This document shows, in pieces, positions 8,237-17,457 of a stretch of DNA of 37,529 nucleotides. Positions within the stretch are counted from its first letter, which is position 1, and the number at the start of each line of letters is the position of its first letter. The notes under the pieces were generated by a model. That model had not been told where the DNA came from. It was given only the letters and a program-made list of their open reading frames with translations, and made no database searches. Position numbers and translations under genes: made by a program. The stretch is from NCBI GenBank assembly GCA_012965515.1, contig DTSE01000039.1:1-37529 (forward strand), read 5' to 3'. Source of the stretch: Candidatus Melainabacteria bacterium (GTDB taxonomy: Bacteria > Cyanobacteriota > Vampirovibrionia > Obscuribacterales > Obscuribacteraceae).

Positions 8237-10897
8237 TCAATAAAGTCGGTTTTGTCTGGAGAGCGGGTTGGCTGAGAGTGGCACTATCTCCAGTCCTAAA
8301 TCCTCAATTTCCAGAGTTTCGTCCGATGCCTCGACAGTATCTTTTCTCTGAAAGGAAACTTCGATTGAAGCAATCTTCTCCTTAAGCTGAGCCGGTATCA
8401 TTGGAAAACAATAATCAAAGTCCTTCGGCTCGCCATAAGCGGGCAGGAAACGAGGCAACCATCGGCACGGATAGGAAAAAGTCTTGCCTGATTCGTCAGC
8501 AAGCAGAACCTTCACTTTCGGCTCAACTCTCGCTCTACCCTGCGTTCTTTTAGTTGCATTCCTTACAAAAGATTTGCCCCTCAAACGAAACACCCACATC
8601 TCTGTTGAGGTGGGTGGCAGATGGCTGGAGACACTCGTTGAATAGGCTTTGGACTCAAGACTATTCAAGCTAAGTTTCTTGGGCAGCGCATGCGAGAGAG
8701 TAAAACTCTGGGTCTCATTAGCTTGCGATGAAGCAGTTAGAAGCATATTGTATTTTCCGGTCTGCAAGCCGGTTGCCGGCGAGAGGTCACGGCCGGCAGG
8801 ACGACCGGAAACGATGAAGTTGGAAGCTTTGTGCCGTGACAAATCGAGTTTCTCGTCGTAGCGACTGTCAGTGAAGCCGTGATCGTTTTCAACTCCGTAG
8901 AAAGCCTTTTCCCAGGAGGACGAAAAGACCGTGGGAAAAAAGCTTACCGGCGGATAATTCCCGAAGACTTTGAAAGCGCCTGCACCAGTTTTGTTCTCAA
9001 CTTCCACAGTCATCAATCCGGACGCGATTAACTTCTTCACCGCACTCGGTGGCAAAGGCAAAACGAACCATTGTCTAATATCACTGGCAGCACAGTCCGC
9101 AGCAAAACACATACGATCATAAACCCACTCGCACTCGAAATAAATTTGATCCTGATCTTTACCCGTGTATTTCGCGGCGGCAAAGTCTTGAGTCAACGAG
9201 ATGCCTGGAATTACTGGACCAGGCAAGATCTCTCCATTGACAGTAACTTGTGCGTTCTCAATGAAATCATCAGCTCTATCTATGTCCAGAAGAAGAAACA
9301 TCTGCTTGTCTGCAATGGCACCAAGATCAGCTTTGCCGAAATCAAACAGTTGGACAATCTTATCGCCCTTCTCACGCACGATTGTCTGCCATTCGAAAGG
9401 CCTTCCGTTGGCGCGGGCCGGATAAGCAACCAAGAAAACCGAAAATAGAGCCACGCAGATTGACACCGCTTGCGACCAATTACTTCTTTCGGCTGCTCGT
9501 GGAGATGCTTTCCAGAGCAAAATGAAGAAGAGCGCAGCTATAAGCGCTTTCAACAAACAAAGCAGAAGAAGGGAAACGAAAGGATTGTCCGTAAACTGGA
9601 AAAGCAATCCAAGTTCACGCAACCGCGCGCTAAGGAAAAACAGAACGAGCGCATTAACGAGCACAAGCGCCCGCATCGGGCTCTGTCTCGACACAGTGAC
9701 AATCGCTGCCGCCCCAGCCGCGGCAAAGAGAATTAGAACCGGAGTTGCAGTCAGGTTGTAGCGTGGAACAGTGATAAAGAACCAATAGATTGCATGACTG
9801 GCAAAGTAAATGAAAAGCATCAACCGCGCTTTGAGAACTCCACTTTGTGCCGGCCGCCCGTCAGCATTTGTTAGAAACGCCAGGCAAATTCCGACAGCGC
9901 AGAGCAAAAGCAAAATTTGATGATATGCAACTTGCACGGGAAATGTGAAAAGACCGACCTCCGTACGAAAATCGTTCCACGGAAATTTCGCCAAACGAAA
10001 CGGTTTATCGAGCATAAGTTTCAACGAACGGCTTGGCGAGAGCTTGAGATTGCTTTTCAGAACTGAAAGCGCAGAGCGACTTTCTATGCCGGTACCGTCC
10101 GGATATGGATATGAAAGCCATCCGCTGATATCGGGATTGGTGCCTACAAAGAGATTGTAATTACCGACGCGATCGACAACCAGACTGGCTTTGTTCAAAA
10201 CGGCCTTTTGAGCACACAACCACGGAATCATCACCAATGCCATGCCGATCAAGAGAAGACCTAGAGCTTTGATGGCGGCATTCTTTCGCTCCTGCAAGTA
10301 GGTCAAAGGCAAGCTAATGACCGATAGCAAAATCATTACTGAGCGGGCCAACTGCAATGAAGCCAGCCCTATACCCAGTGATAAAAACTGAATCCAACTG
10401 CGCTTTTCGCCGACGAAGCCACGGCACATGATGTAGAGAAGAATAATGCTCAAAGAAGTGGAGAAACTCTCAGCATAGAGTCGTCCAGAGTTGATCAAAT
10501 AAGCAGGATAGAAAATTGTGAAGGCGGCGCAGATGAGCGCGGATTGCCGCCCCCAGAGAAGATTGGCTGTCTGACAAAGGAAAACATCAGCAACCGAAGC
10601 AAGCACACACTGCCCGAAAAGCGGCGCCGTCGAATTCGAGAAGGAGCCAAAAATTGCGCCCACCTTCTGGCAAAAAAGAATGAAAAGCGGGAATATCGGG
10701 CCTGATTGCTTGAAACCAGAAAGTATCGACAATTCACTATTCGGCTGACTGAAATAGCGGTCGAGCGCCTGCGCCAAACGCAAATATTCGGAACCATCGG
10801 CGGCGCCGGCATTATTCACATGAGGAAAGACAAAATTGAACCAGAGGCGAAAAGCCAGTGAGAGCGCAAAAATGCCGAGTAGTAGCGGGCGAGACAT
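8237..10897 (-). CDS. Large GT-C type membrane glycosyltransferase with C-terminal soluble domain
   Basis: From the ATG at 10897 the product is 886 residues. A TTG at 10951 would add 18 residues, but I favour the ATG because it starts just before the first helix (RPLLLGIFALSLAFRLWF). The first outer loop holds NAGAADGSEYLRLAQAL, the Asp-containing motif of PMT_2-type GT-C enzymes. Multiple hydrophobic segments run to about residue 490. A large soluble region of about 390 residues follows, with Trp- and Tyr-rich beta-like stretches, probably extracytoplasmic. The expected role is transfer of a sugar from a polyprenyl-phosphate donor to an exported glycan or lipid. It is the first gene of a minus-strand run that continues through the shortened GT4, the lipoprotein and the ABC exporter. 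The function of the C-terminal domain is unknown. Confidence 0.72.
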   Translation of the reverse strand: MSRPLLLGIFALSLAFRLWFNFVFPHVNNAGAADGSEYLRLAQALDRYFSQPNSELSILSGFKQSGPIFPLFILFCQKVGAIFGSFSNSTAPLFGQCVLASVADVFLCQTANLLWGRQSALICAAFTIFYPAYLINSGRLYAESFSTSLSIILLYIMCRGFVGEKRSWIQFLSLGIGLASLQLARSVMILLSVISLPLTYLQERKNAAIKALGLLLIGMALVMIPWLCAQKAVLNKASLVVDRVGNYNLFVGTNPDISGWLSYPYPDGTGIESRSALSVLKSNLKLSPSRSLKLMLDKPFRLAKFPWNDFRTEVGLFTFPVQVAYHQILLLLCAVGICLAFLTNADGRPAQSGVLKARLMLFIYFASHAIYWFFITVPRYNLTATPVLILFAAAGAAAIVTVSRQSPMRALVLVNALVLFFLSARLRELGLLFQFTDNPFVSLLLLCLLKALIAALFFILLWKASPRAAERSNWSQAVSICVALFSVFLVAYPARANGRPFEWQTIVREKGDKIVQLFDFGKADLGAIADKQMFLLLDIDRADDFIENAQVTVNGEILPGPVIPGISLTQDFAAAKYTGKDQDQIYFECEWVYDRMCFAADCAASDIRQWFVLPLPPSAVKKLIASGLMTVEVENKTGAGAFKVFGNYPPVSFFPTVFSSSWEKAFYGVENDHGFTDSRYDEKLDLSRHKASNFIVSGRPAGRDLSPATGLQTGKYNMLLTASSQANETQSFTLSHALPKKLSLNSLESKAYSTSVSSHLPPTSTEMWVFRLRGKSFVRNATKRTQGRARVEPKVKVLLADESGKTFSYPCRWLPRFLPAYGEPKDFDYCFPMIPAQLKEKIASIEVSFQRKDTVEASDETLEIEDLGLEIVPLSANPLSRQNRLY

Positions 10898-10984
10898 TAA
10901 CGAACCGTAAGCGAACAAGATGCCACTAAAGACAGTACAACAGCCCGGCAACTTGAATTTCGACCTAACACATAAATAAGAGAA

Positions 10985-10996
10985 ACAATTAATTGT
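10985..10996. promoter_or_regulatory. 12-base perfect palindrome in a divergent promoter region
   Basis: ACAATTAATTGT is a perfect palindrome midway between the divergent GT-C gene and the MBOAT gene. It is AT-rich and could be an operator for either promoter, or chance in AT-rich intergenic DNA. Confidence 0.25.
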
Positions 10997-11024
10997 GCGC
11001 CTTTTCTAAATATCAGCGAGCGCC

Positions 11025-11053
11025 TTGACAGCCGTGCTAACATCGCAGTGTTT
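11025..11053 (+). promoter_or_regulatory. Possible sigma70-type promoter for the MBOAT gene
   Basis: A perfect -35 hexamer TTGACA lies at 11025-11030, upstream of the acyltransferase start at 11089. The hexamer 17 bases downstream (GTGTTT, 11048-11053) is a poor -10, so the assignment relies mainly on the -35 and on position. Confidence 0.35.
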
Positions 11054-11088
11054 TTCCTGCATTTATGCGCTGTTCAGGACATTCTCGG

Positions 11089-12540
11089 ATGATTTTCACG
11101 AGCTTTGAATATCTCCTGTTTCTGCCCGCGGTAGTCCTTCTTTACTGGCTGCTTCCGCAGCGTTTTCGCTTGCCTATGCTGCTTTTGGCAAGCTACTTCT
11201 TCTACATGAGCTGGATTCCGGTTTTCGGGCTTCTGATTCTTGGACTGACGCTATTTAACTGGCTCTGGGGCCAATTGCTTTGGAGATCCGAAGCGAAAAG
11301 AAGGCATATTTTTGCCATAGGCGTAGCCATAAACTTGCTTTGCCTGGGGTATTTCAAATACACAAATTTCTTCATCAGCTCTTTTGAAGCGTTGTTGCGC
11401 CCGATAACACACTCCAATTCTCATCTGGCGCTGAACATCATTTTGCCGCTAGGCATTTCCTTCTTCGTCTTTGAATTCATTCACTACTTATTCGAGATCA
11501 ATCGAGGTCGCAAACCGATTGATTCATTCGTTCTTTTTGCCTTGTTTGCCGCATTCTTCCCCACACAGATTGCCGGACCGATCAAGCGGTTTCCCGACTT
11601 TCAAGCGCAGATGCAGGAAGAAAAGAAAATCAGCCTCAGCTACTTTGACGAGGGAATTCCGCTCATCATTATGGGCGTAGCGAAGAAACTTCTGCTTGCC
11701 GACAACCTGGCGGTGCTGGTCGACATGATGTCGAATACGCATTCGTCTTACGGCTCGCCGGAGACCTGGCTGATGGCGTACGCATTTGCATTTCAAATCT
11801 ATTTCGACTTCTCGGGCTATACCGACATTGGTCGCGGATCGGCGCTCTTATTCGGTTATCACATTCCCATCAACTTCAATCTGCCGTACATCGCCAGCAA
11901 TATGTCCGACTTCTGGAGACGCTGGCACATTTCATTATCCACATGGTTGAGAGACTATCTATTCATCCCTCTGGGCGGATCCAGGGGAAGCAAGCTCAAC
12001 ACCGATCGCAACCTCCTATTGACCATGGCTCTCGGTGGGCTCTGGCACGGCGCTTCTTGGAACTTCGTTGTTTGGGGCATTTATCACGGGCTTTGCTTGA
12101 TCGTGCATAGAAACTTCAGCAATTGGCGCGAAAACACCACCCACTTGCGTGCCTTCTTCGATAGCAAATTGTTCAATATTCTCTCGATTGTGCTCACTTT
12201 CCACGCAGTCTGCATCGGCTGGGTTTTCTTCCGAATAACAGACATCGGCGCAGCATTCAGCATGGTCAAGAAAATGGTTTTCCTCTCTCCCATTTTCACC
12301 AAAGCGGAAGCCGGTCATTTCCTGGTGTTCCGCCACGAGCTTCCGGTGATCATACCGACTGTCATGGTCATTGTGGCGCTTCTGTTGGTCGCTACTCCAG
12401 TAGTTGGATATTTGAGACAATCCGGATTCTTCCATCGCGTGCCGGCGCCTGCCAAGGCACTCTATTTCGCAATTGTGATTCTCTCCATTGTCACGTTCTG
12501 CCCCGACAACTCGACGCCTTTCATCTACTTCCAGTTCTAA
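11089..12540 (+). CDS. MBOAT O-acyltransferase, AlgI type
   Basis: This is a membrane-bound O-acyltransferase, probably moving acetyl or another acyl group across the inner membrane for decoration of an exported polysaccharide. I start it at the ATG at 11089, because AlgI-type proteins begin with a short stretch like IFTSFEYLLFLPAVVLLYW; an ATG at 11065 would add eight residues. With the shorter start (483 residues) the family features are clear. DFSGYTDIGRGSALLFGY is followed by FWRRWHISLSTWLRDY, then GGLWHGASWNFVVWGIYHG, which holds the conserved catalytic His (about 320) and a second His (about 333). Ten or more hydrophobic segments are present, the usual AlgI length. AlgJ/AlgX-like partners are normally SGNH proteins. 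The only such gene here is at 33611, far away. No tightly linked partner is seen. Confidence 0.93.
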   Translation: MIFTSFEYLLFLPAVVLLYWLLPQRFRLPMLLLASYFFYMSWIPVFGLLILGLTLFNWLWGQLLWRSEAKRRHIFAIGVAINLLCLGYFKYTNFFISSFEALLRPITHSNSHLALNIILPLGISFFVFEFIHYLFEINRGRKPIDSFVLFALFAAFFPTQIAGPIKRFPDFQAQMQEEKKISLSYFDEGIPLIIMGVAKKLLLADNLAVLVDMMSNTHSSYGSPETWLMAYAFAFQIYFDFSGYTDIGRGSALLFGYHIPINFNLPYIASNMSDFWRRWHISLSTWLRDYLFIPLGGSRGSKLNTDRNLLLTMALGGLWHGASWNFVVWGIYHGLCLIVHRNFSNWRENTTHLRAFFDSKLFNILSIVLTFHAVCIGWVFFRITDIGAAFSMVKKMVFLSPIFTKAEAGHFLVFRHELPVIIPTVMVIVALLLVATPVVGYLRQSGFFHRVPAPAKALYFAIVILSIVTFCPDNSTPFIYFQF

Positions 12541-12667
12541 TCGAACTCGACAATGCCGCTGTCTTTTCCTATGGCTGCCGGCAGCCGGATACTAAGGGCG
12601 ACGCATGGCGTCGACTTATGATTGAACGGGCAACACCATGCGTCGCTAAAAACTAGTGAAACGGAGC
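12541..12667. repeat. Convergent intergenic spacer with nested inverted repeats
   Basis: Between the convergent MBOAT and GT2 genes are two structures. The first is a perfect 14-base palindrome GGCTGCCGGCAGCC (12573-12586). The second is a pair of perfect 11-base arms, GCGACGCATGG (12598-12608) and CCATGCGTCGC (12636-12646), around a 27-base loop. The left arm can also fold locally as CGACGC-ATG-GCGTCG. No T-run follows on either strand. It may act as a bidirectional transcription barrier or be an interspersed REP-like element. Confidence 0.45.
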
Positions 12668-13756
12668 TTATTGCTGGCTGAGCAATTTTCGTATCGGGGC
12701 AGTCAGACGCCACGATGTACTCTGCTCCATGTGTTCCAGGCGCCGGCTTAAGTACTCTTTGTCAGAGCCCAAGCGGCACTCCACGTCGCTGAGCTCTTTA
12801 AGCGTATGAGTGAGCGTCCGCAGAGTGTGAAAGCTGAGAGCGATAAATGCATCCATCATTCTCAGAGCTGTTTCCTTATCGTCTCCGGATATCCCTATCC
12901 TTGCGCCTTTTCTGGCCGCGGCGATAACACTTTCCACATCAAGCCCGTCGTTGCGCACAAGCTCGTCAACCTGCAAGGCCGCATATTCTGCAATACAGCG
13001 TTTGTAGAGTTCGTCGGAGATGCCCGTATCAGCAAGCACTTGTGAATAAGTCTCGGACATGGACACAATGTCCAAAGCAAACAATAATCCGCTCAAATTC
13101 TTATTCGTAGCACTGCCCGCATGCGTTCTGAAGCTGGCTAGAGGCTCATCGATGTAGTAATAATCGCCATTCATCAGCACCTTAAACCACATCTCGAGAT
13201 CGCCATAGTGAAAGAGCCTGGTATCAAATCCGGTGCCGGCATATCGCTTGCGGAACATCACGGTGCTCGGCTCGCCGATCCAGTTGGTTATTGCCAGCAT
13301 GTTGTAGAGAATTACATCCTGTCCCTTTAGCTGTCTTGAACCAGCAAACGGTTTTTTCTTCCTAATCACATCTCCTGCGGCATCGATAATGTTGCGCGCA
13401 CAGGACGTCAGCGCAACGGACTTTTCTTTTGTAAGAACGTCAATCATCTTCTCGAGAGCGGACGGTGCGAGGATGTCGTCTTGCGCAAATGGTTTGATGA
13501 ATTCCCCTAAAGCCTGCTGCAGGCAACGATTGTAATTGGCGAACAGACCCAGATTCTGCTCGTTTCTAATGAACTTTATTCGTGAATCCTGCTTTCTCAG
13601 GCGTTCGATAATATCTACAGAGCCATCTGTAGAACAATCATCGACAACGAGCAATTCGAAGTCCGCATGCGTCTGCGCCAAAACGCTGGCAACAGCAGCG
13701 TCCAGGAATTTCTCGCCATTATAGACGGGCAGCAGTATCGATACTTTTGGTGTCAC
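12668..13756 (-). CDS. Family 2 glycosyltransferase with C-terminal helical tail
   Basis: This is a cytoplasmic or membrane-associated GT-A enzyme that transfers a sugar from a nucleotide sugar. The 362 residues show the GT2 pattern: KVSILLPVYNGEKFLDAAVASV at the N-terminus (in part), VVDDCSTDGS (Asp39-Asp40), QDD at 92-94 as the metal-binding DxD equivalent, and GDLEMW at 185-190 near the acceptor site. After about residue 310 the protein becomes helical and charged. It ends in STSWRLTAPIRKLL, a tail common at the end of polysaccharide GTs and possibly a membrane contact. The start is GTG, overlapping the upstream stop codon (GTGA), so it is translationally coupled to the GT-C gene. The donor and acceptor are unknown. 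It closes the unit that begins with cysD. Confidence 0.88.
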   Translation of the reverse strand: MTPKVSILLPVYNGEKFLDAAVASVLAQTHADFELLVVDDCSTDGSVDIIERLRKQDSRIKFIRNEQNLGLFANYNRCLQQALGEFIKPFAQDDILAPSALEKMIDVLTKEKSVALTSCARNIIDAAGDVIRKKKPFAGSRQLKGQDVILYNMLAITNWIGEPSTVMFRKRYAGTGFDTRLFHYGDLEMWFKVLMNGDYYYIDEPLASFRTHAGSATNKNLSGLLFALDIVSMSETYSQVLADTGISDELYKRCIAEYAALQVDELVRNDGLDVESVIAAARKGARIGISGDDKETALRMMDAFIALSFHTLRTLTHTLKELSDVECRLGSDKEYLSRRLEHMEQSTSWRLTAPIRKLLSQQ

Positions 13757-15543
13757 TTCTCTTCACTCTTGGAGCTTGCCGCTGAAAGCGCCGCGACTTG
13801 ACGCCTCCACTTGTCCAGCGTATCACCGCTCAGAATCGACTTTTCACTGTGCGCGGCAGCAATATCCACAAAATCCTGAGGAGAACTTACGGAAATCAGC
13901 TCATTGCGCTCAGGAACGAAAACTTTGATGTTTTTCAGTGGAAATGTCGCGCAAGTATACCCGACAGAGATGTCTTTTATGTCGTCTTTTCCGATAACAA
14001 GCCGATCGCAAACAACGCCTGCTCGAATTTTCGGATCGTTCAAAACAATCCGTACCATCGATTGAAAATCCCACGTACCATCGAACACAGGGCTCCACAT
14101 CACATAGCGAGGGAAGTCCGTAAGAATAACGGCATCGGGGTGCTTCAGCTTTCCACGCATGCCTTTCATCAGATAAATCACGTCCTGCTGCGCGCGCTGG
14201 GAAACAACCCAGGGATTGGCAAGCTGCCAATTTACAAGCGTGAAGAAAACAGCAAAAAATGACAATAATAGAGAAAGAAAGACGACCGCCGACTTGTGGA
14301 TCCTCTTGTCCTTTATTTTCTGGAACACCACCGTTGCAGCAGCCAATAGAAGCGAGCTGAAAATCAAACTCCAGCCCAGCGATGCGCCCGTAAAAATGCG
14401 ATTGACGAGCGTCAGAAGAGTAGGCTCATATTGATTGTTCAAACCAAAAATCGCAAGAGAAGTGACAATTGCCGCAGCACCCACCACCGCCAGTTCGAGC
14501 ATGGTCCGCAGCTTCACCTTACCGGACTCGGCAGAAAGAAGAATGAACGAGGTCAAAGCCGTACCTGCCAGTATCAAGGCAAGCGAAAGTACATTCCAGC
14601 CGGTCAGCGGGTTCATGAGCAGTATAGATACTTGTTCTTGGAAGAACGGCATGGCAGCAAAGATATTGGAAATACCCGTGCCGGCAGCGACTACGTGCAG
14701 GACTTGCCCCGGATCGAAGTCGACCTTGTGCAAAAAGCCAATCCCCAGACGGGGCACGATAAACCTCTGGTAGCCGAACAAAAAAAGGGCGCTTACAAAG
14801 AGCGGGATGAAAGAGTAGATTGCTTGTCGCAATGAGCTGGCAAAACTATCTTCTCTCAAGCTCATTAGAAGCACACACAGGGCGCTCAGGCACGCGAACG
14901 GCATGAACACCTCATAATTGAACAGACTGATTGCAAAAGGCACGGCAGCGGCAACGTAGAGCTTTGCTTTCTTCTCTTGCAGTCCCTTCAAAGACAAAAT
15001 CAGGCTGCCCAAGTACAGAGCCAGGCTCAATGACACGGAGCTGCACAAAATCCAATAATGCGTCGAGTCGCGAATGGGGTAGATAACGAAAGCCGCAGTC
15101 GATGCAAAGGCTAAGAAACGACTGCCGGTGAAGCGTTTCAACGCAAAGTAGAGAAGGACAATCACACAGATCTCGAAAAATCCATTAACCAGGTGATAAC
15201 CCAGAGGGCGCGTTCCAAAGATCTTGTAGAGCAGCCCAAAGTGCAGTACCTCGACGGGTCGAATAATCACTTTGGGATCATTGAAGAAGTAATTGGCAAA
15301 AGCCCCGACTATATCTTGAGGCCCGCCATGCAAGAGCGAAACCATCGTCCAATCGTCAAGGTAAAAGCCGACTTTTCCTACAAACGGTGCAAAGAGCAGA
15401 AGTTCAAGAAGAACTAGCAATCCGAGCAAAAGGAAATCAGTGCGCAGAGAAGGCGCAGTTTTAGCAATGTTCTCTGAAGGTTGATCGAGAGCGGGCATTA
15501 CTTGTGCCGGTTCTTTAGAAATACCGCTTAAAGAGCCTTGCAC
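13753..15543 (-). CDS. GT-C type polytopic membrane glycosyltransferase
   Basis: This is a 596-residue polytopic membrane protein. After about 37 cytoplasmic residues and a first helix comes GFYLDDWTMVSLL, with Asp63-Asp64 in the first outer loop. That is the position of the catalytic acidic residues in GT-C enzymes. IYPIRDSTHYWILCSS near residue 150 is similar to the loop of related GT-C proteins. About ten further hydrophobic segments follow, then about 160 C-terminal residues that look soluble. The start is GTG, with GGGG upstream. It begins 21 bases after the cysNC stop and overlaps the following GT2 gene by four bases, so it almost surely shares a transcript with the sulfate-activation genes. 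The probable role is addition of a polyprenyl-phosphate-linked sugar in the periplasm. The substrate is unknown. Confidence 0.72.
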   Translation of the reverse strand: MQGSLSGISKEPAQVMPALDQPSENIAKTAPSLRTDFLLLGLLVLLELLLFAPFVGKVGFYLDDWTMVSLLHGGPQDIVGAFANYFFNDPKVIIRPVEVLHFGLLYKIFGTRPLGYHLVNGFFEICVIVLLYFALKRFTGSRFLAFASTAAFVIYPIRDSTHYWILCSSVSLSLALYLGSLILSLKGLQEKKAKLYVAAAVPFAISLFNYEVFMPFACLSALCVLLMSLREDSFASSLRQAIYSFIPLFVSALFLFGYQRFIVPRLGIGFLHKVDFDPGQVLHVVAAGTGISNIFAAMPFFQEQVSILLMNPLTGWNVLSLALILAGTALTSFILLSAESGKVKLRTMLELAVVGAAAIVTSLAIFGLNNQYEPTLLTLVNRIFTGASLGWSLIFSSLLLAAATVVFQKIKDKRIHKSAVVFLSLLLSFFAVFFTLVNWQLANPWVVSQRAQQDVIYLMKGMRGKLKHPDAVILTDFPRYVMWSPVFDGTWDFQSMVRIVLNDPKIRAGVVCDRLVIGKDDIKDISVGYTCATFPLKNIKVFVPERNELISVSSPQDFVDIAAAHSEKSILSGDTLDKWRRQVAALSAASSKSEEK

Positions 15544-15564
15544 TCCCCGCTACCCCGCTCATTT

Positions 15565-17454
15565 TCATGGCTTCCAGGCCAGTTCACCGCGGGCGCCAAC
15601 TGCCGTCACGGGCGGTTTGATACCTTCAGACACAAGCATCGCAATGATCGAATCAACTTCAGCTTCGATACTCATCGTGCTCGAATCAAGCCGCAGCTTC
15701 GGATTTGCCGGCGGCTGGTAGGGTGCGTTCAAACCGGAGAAATCGCTGATTTGACCGACCGTTGCTTTCTTGTACAAGCCTTTGGGATCGCGGCTCTGGC
15801 AAACTTCAATAGGGCAGAAGATGAACAACTCGTGGAAGTCCTCAGCGCCAATGATTTCCTTGGCGATGCGGCGATCTTTCTCGTAAGGTGAAATACAAGC
15901 GGAGATAACGATAGTGCCGGTGTTCAACAGCAATTTCGAAAGATGCGCCACACGACGAATATTCTCGGCGCGATCTTCCGGTTCAAAACCAAGGTCAGCA
16001 CAAATGCCACTTCTCAAATTATCGCCGTCCAAAACTTGAACGCGGAAGCCGGCAGCAAATAAGCGTCTTTCTAAAGCCTTCGCCAGGGTGCTCTTACCGG
16101 CGCCGGACAAACCGGTCATCCAGAGAACTGTGCCCTTATGTCCGTGCCTAATCTCGTGCTCTTCTCGTTTTACAAAACCGGACTCGACAACGATATTTTT
16201 GCTCTTTTGTGCGCTTTGAGAGGTCTCCGTGGTCACCGCCATAATAGAACCGCAGGCCACAGTTTCATAAGTGGTGCAGATTACAAATTTGTCGACGCCC
16301 GTTGCTTTCGAACTGGCACGATCAAAACTAATTGGTTTTTGAGCCTTGATGACAACATCGACGAAATCGCCGTTGCCGATTTGCTGGAAGACCATATTGC
16401 TTGGCTCCAGCCGGCATGAGACTTCTTGAGTGCCCACCTTGAGCAAGTAATCGTTTGCCCAATCGAGAGGCTCGGAGTTCAACCAGATCAATTTTGCTTG
16501 CAGTTCATTGTTTACTTCAGGCGTTTGCTCGGGGAAGGAAATAATTTCACCGCGCTCGACAAAGATCTGGTCTTTGAGACGAAGTGCAACAGAATCACCC
16601 TTAACAGCCAATTGCAAATCGCGGGGCGGGAAAGTTTCTATAGCTTCAACAGTGGAGACTTTTCCGGAGGGGGAGAAGAAGACACGCGCGCCTGGTGCGA
16701 TTGAACCGGAAATAATGCGACCGGCATAAAAGCGTTCATCAGTAAAGCGATAGATGTCTTGCAGGACCATTCTAAGCGGTTCGGCATTCGCTTCTTCCAC
16801 TGCATCAACAGAGACTGCAGTCGTACTTGCCACCAATTGCGGTAGCAACGGCAAACCGGCGTACCACGAGAGTCCGTCGCAAGAAGCAGTGAGATTTTCA
16901 CCTTTCAGGGCCGAGATAGGCACAACGGCCAGACATGTTTGTCCTTCACGTTCGACGTGGGCGCGGATCTCAGAAGCTACTTCTTCGAAGCGAGCTTGTT
17001 TGTATCCGCTCTTGTCCATCTTGTTGACGACGACGACAACTTTGCCGACACCAAGAATGCCCAAAATCTTCAAGTGTCGCAGAGTTTGCGAACCAATTCC
17101 TTCGTGACCATCGATGACCAGAATACCGGTCTCGGCGCCGGAAGCGCCTGAGGTCATGTTTTTGAGAAACTCGAGATGCCCGGGTGCATCGATTAAGAGG
17201 AAGCGGTGCCCTTCGAATTCAAAATTGACACGCGTGGTATCGATGCTGATGCCTTGCTCTTGTTCTTCTTGAAACGCATCAAGAAAGAATGCCGGCTCCA
17301 ACTGAACGCCACGCGATTCGCAGACCTTTCTTACTTTCTCGATGGTCTGCTGAGGCACTTTGCCGAAATCCATGAGCAAACGACCTAATAGAGTCGATTT
17401 GCCGTGATCAACATGGCCGACGATAACTATTTTTCGTTGTTCGTGCTGTGTCAT
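15565..17454 (-). CDS. cysNC: Bifunctional sulfate adenylyltransferase subunit 1 / APS kinase (CysNC)
   Basis: This cytoplasmic enzyme is the GTPase subunit of ATP sulfurylase fused to APS kinase; with CysD it converts sulfate and ATP to APS and then to PAPS. The N-terminal half has GTPase motifs GHVDHGKST (13-21), DAPGH (89-93) and NKMD (144-147), followed by EF-Tu-like beta domains. From about residue 439 the APS kinase domain begins, with P-loop GLSGAGKST (448-456), then DGDNLRSGICADLGF, ISPYEKDR and LYKKATVGQISDFSGL. At 629 residues it has the normal length for the fusion. GHLEFLKNMTSGAS replaces the more usual GHEQYTRNMATGAS, so the GTPase half is somewhat divergent. The ATG comes three bases after the cysD stop. 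Co-transcription with two glycosyltransferases suggests PAPS for glycan sulfation, as with NodPQ, though general sulfur assimilation is possible. Confidence 0.93.
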   Translation of the reverse strand: MTQHEQRKIVIVGHVDHGKSTLLGRLLMDFGKVPQQTIEKVRKVCESRGVQLEPAFFLDAFQEEQEQGISIDTTRVNFEFEGHRFLLIDAPGHLEFLKNMTSGASGAETGILVIDGHEGIGSQTLRHLKILGILGVGKVVVVVNKMDKSGYKQARFEEVASEIRAHVEREGQTCLAVVPISALKGENLTASCDGLSWYAGLPLLPQLVASTTAVSVDAVEEANAEPLRMVLQDIYRFTDERFYAGRIISGSIAPGARVFFSPSGKVSTVEAIETFPPRDLQLAVKGDSVALRLKDQIFVERGEIISFPEQTPEVNNELQAKLIWLNSEPLDWANDYLLKVGTQEVSCRLEPSNMVFQQIGNGDFVDVVIKAQKPISFDRASSKATGVDKFVICTTYETVACGSIMAVTTETSQSAQKSKNIVVESGFVKREEHEIRHGHKGTVLWMTGLSGAGKSTLAKALERRLFAAGFRVQVLDGDNLRSGICADLGFEPEDRAENIRRVAHLSKLLLNTGTIVISACISPYEKDRRIAKEIIGAEDFHELFIFCPIEVCQSRDPKGLYKKATVGQISDFSGLNAPYQPPANPKLRLDSSTMSIEAEVDSIIAMLVSEGIKPPVTAVGARGELAWKP

Positions 17455-17457
17455 CTG

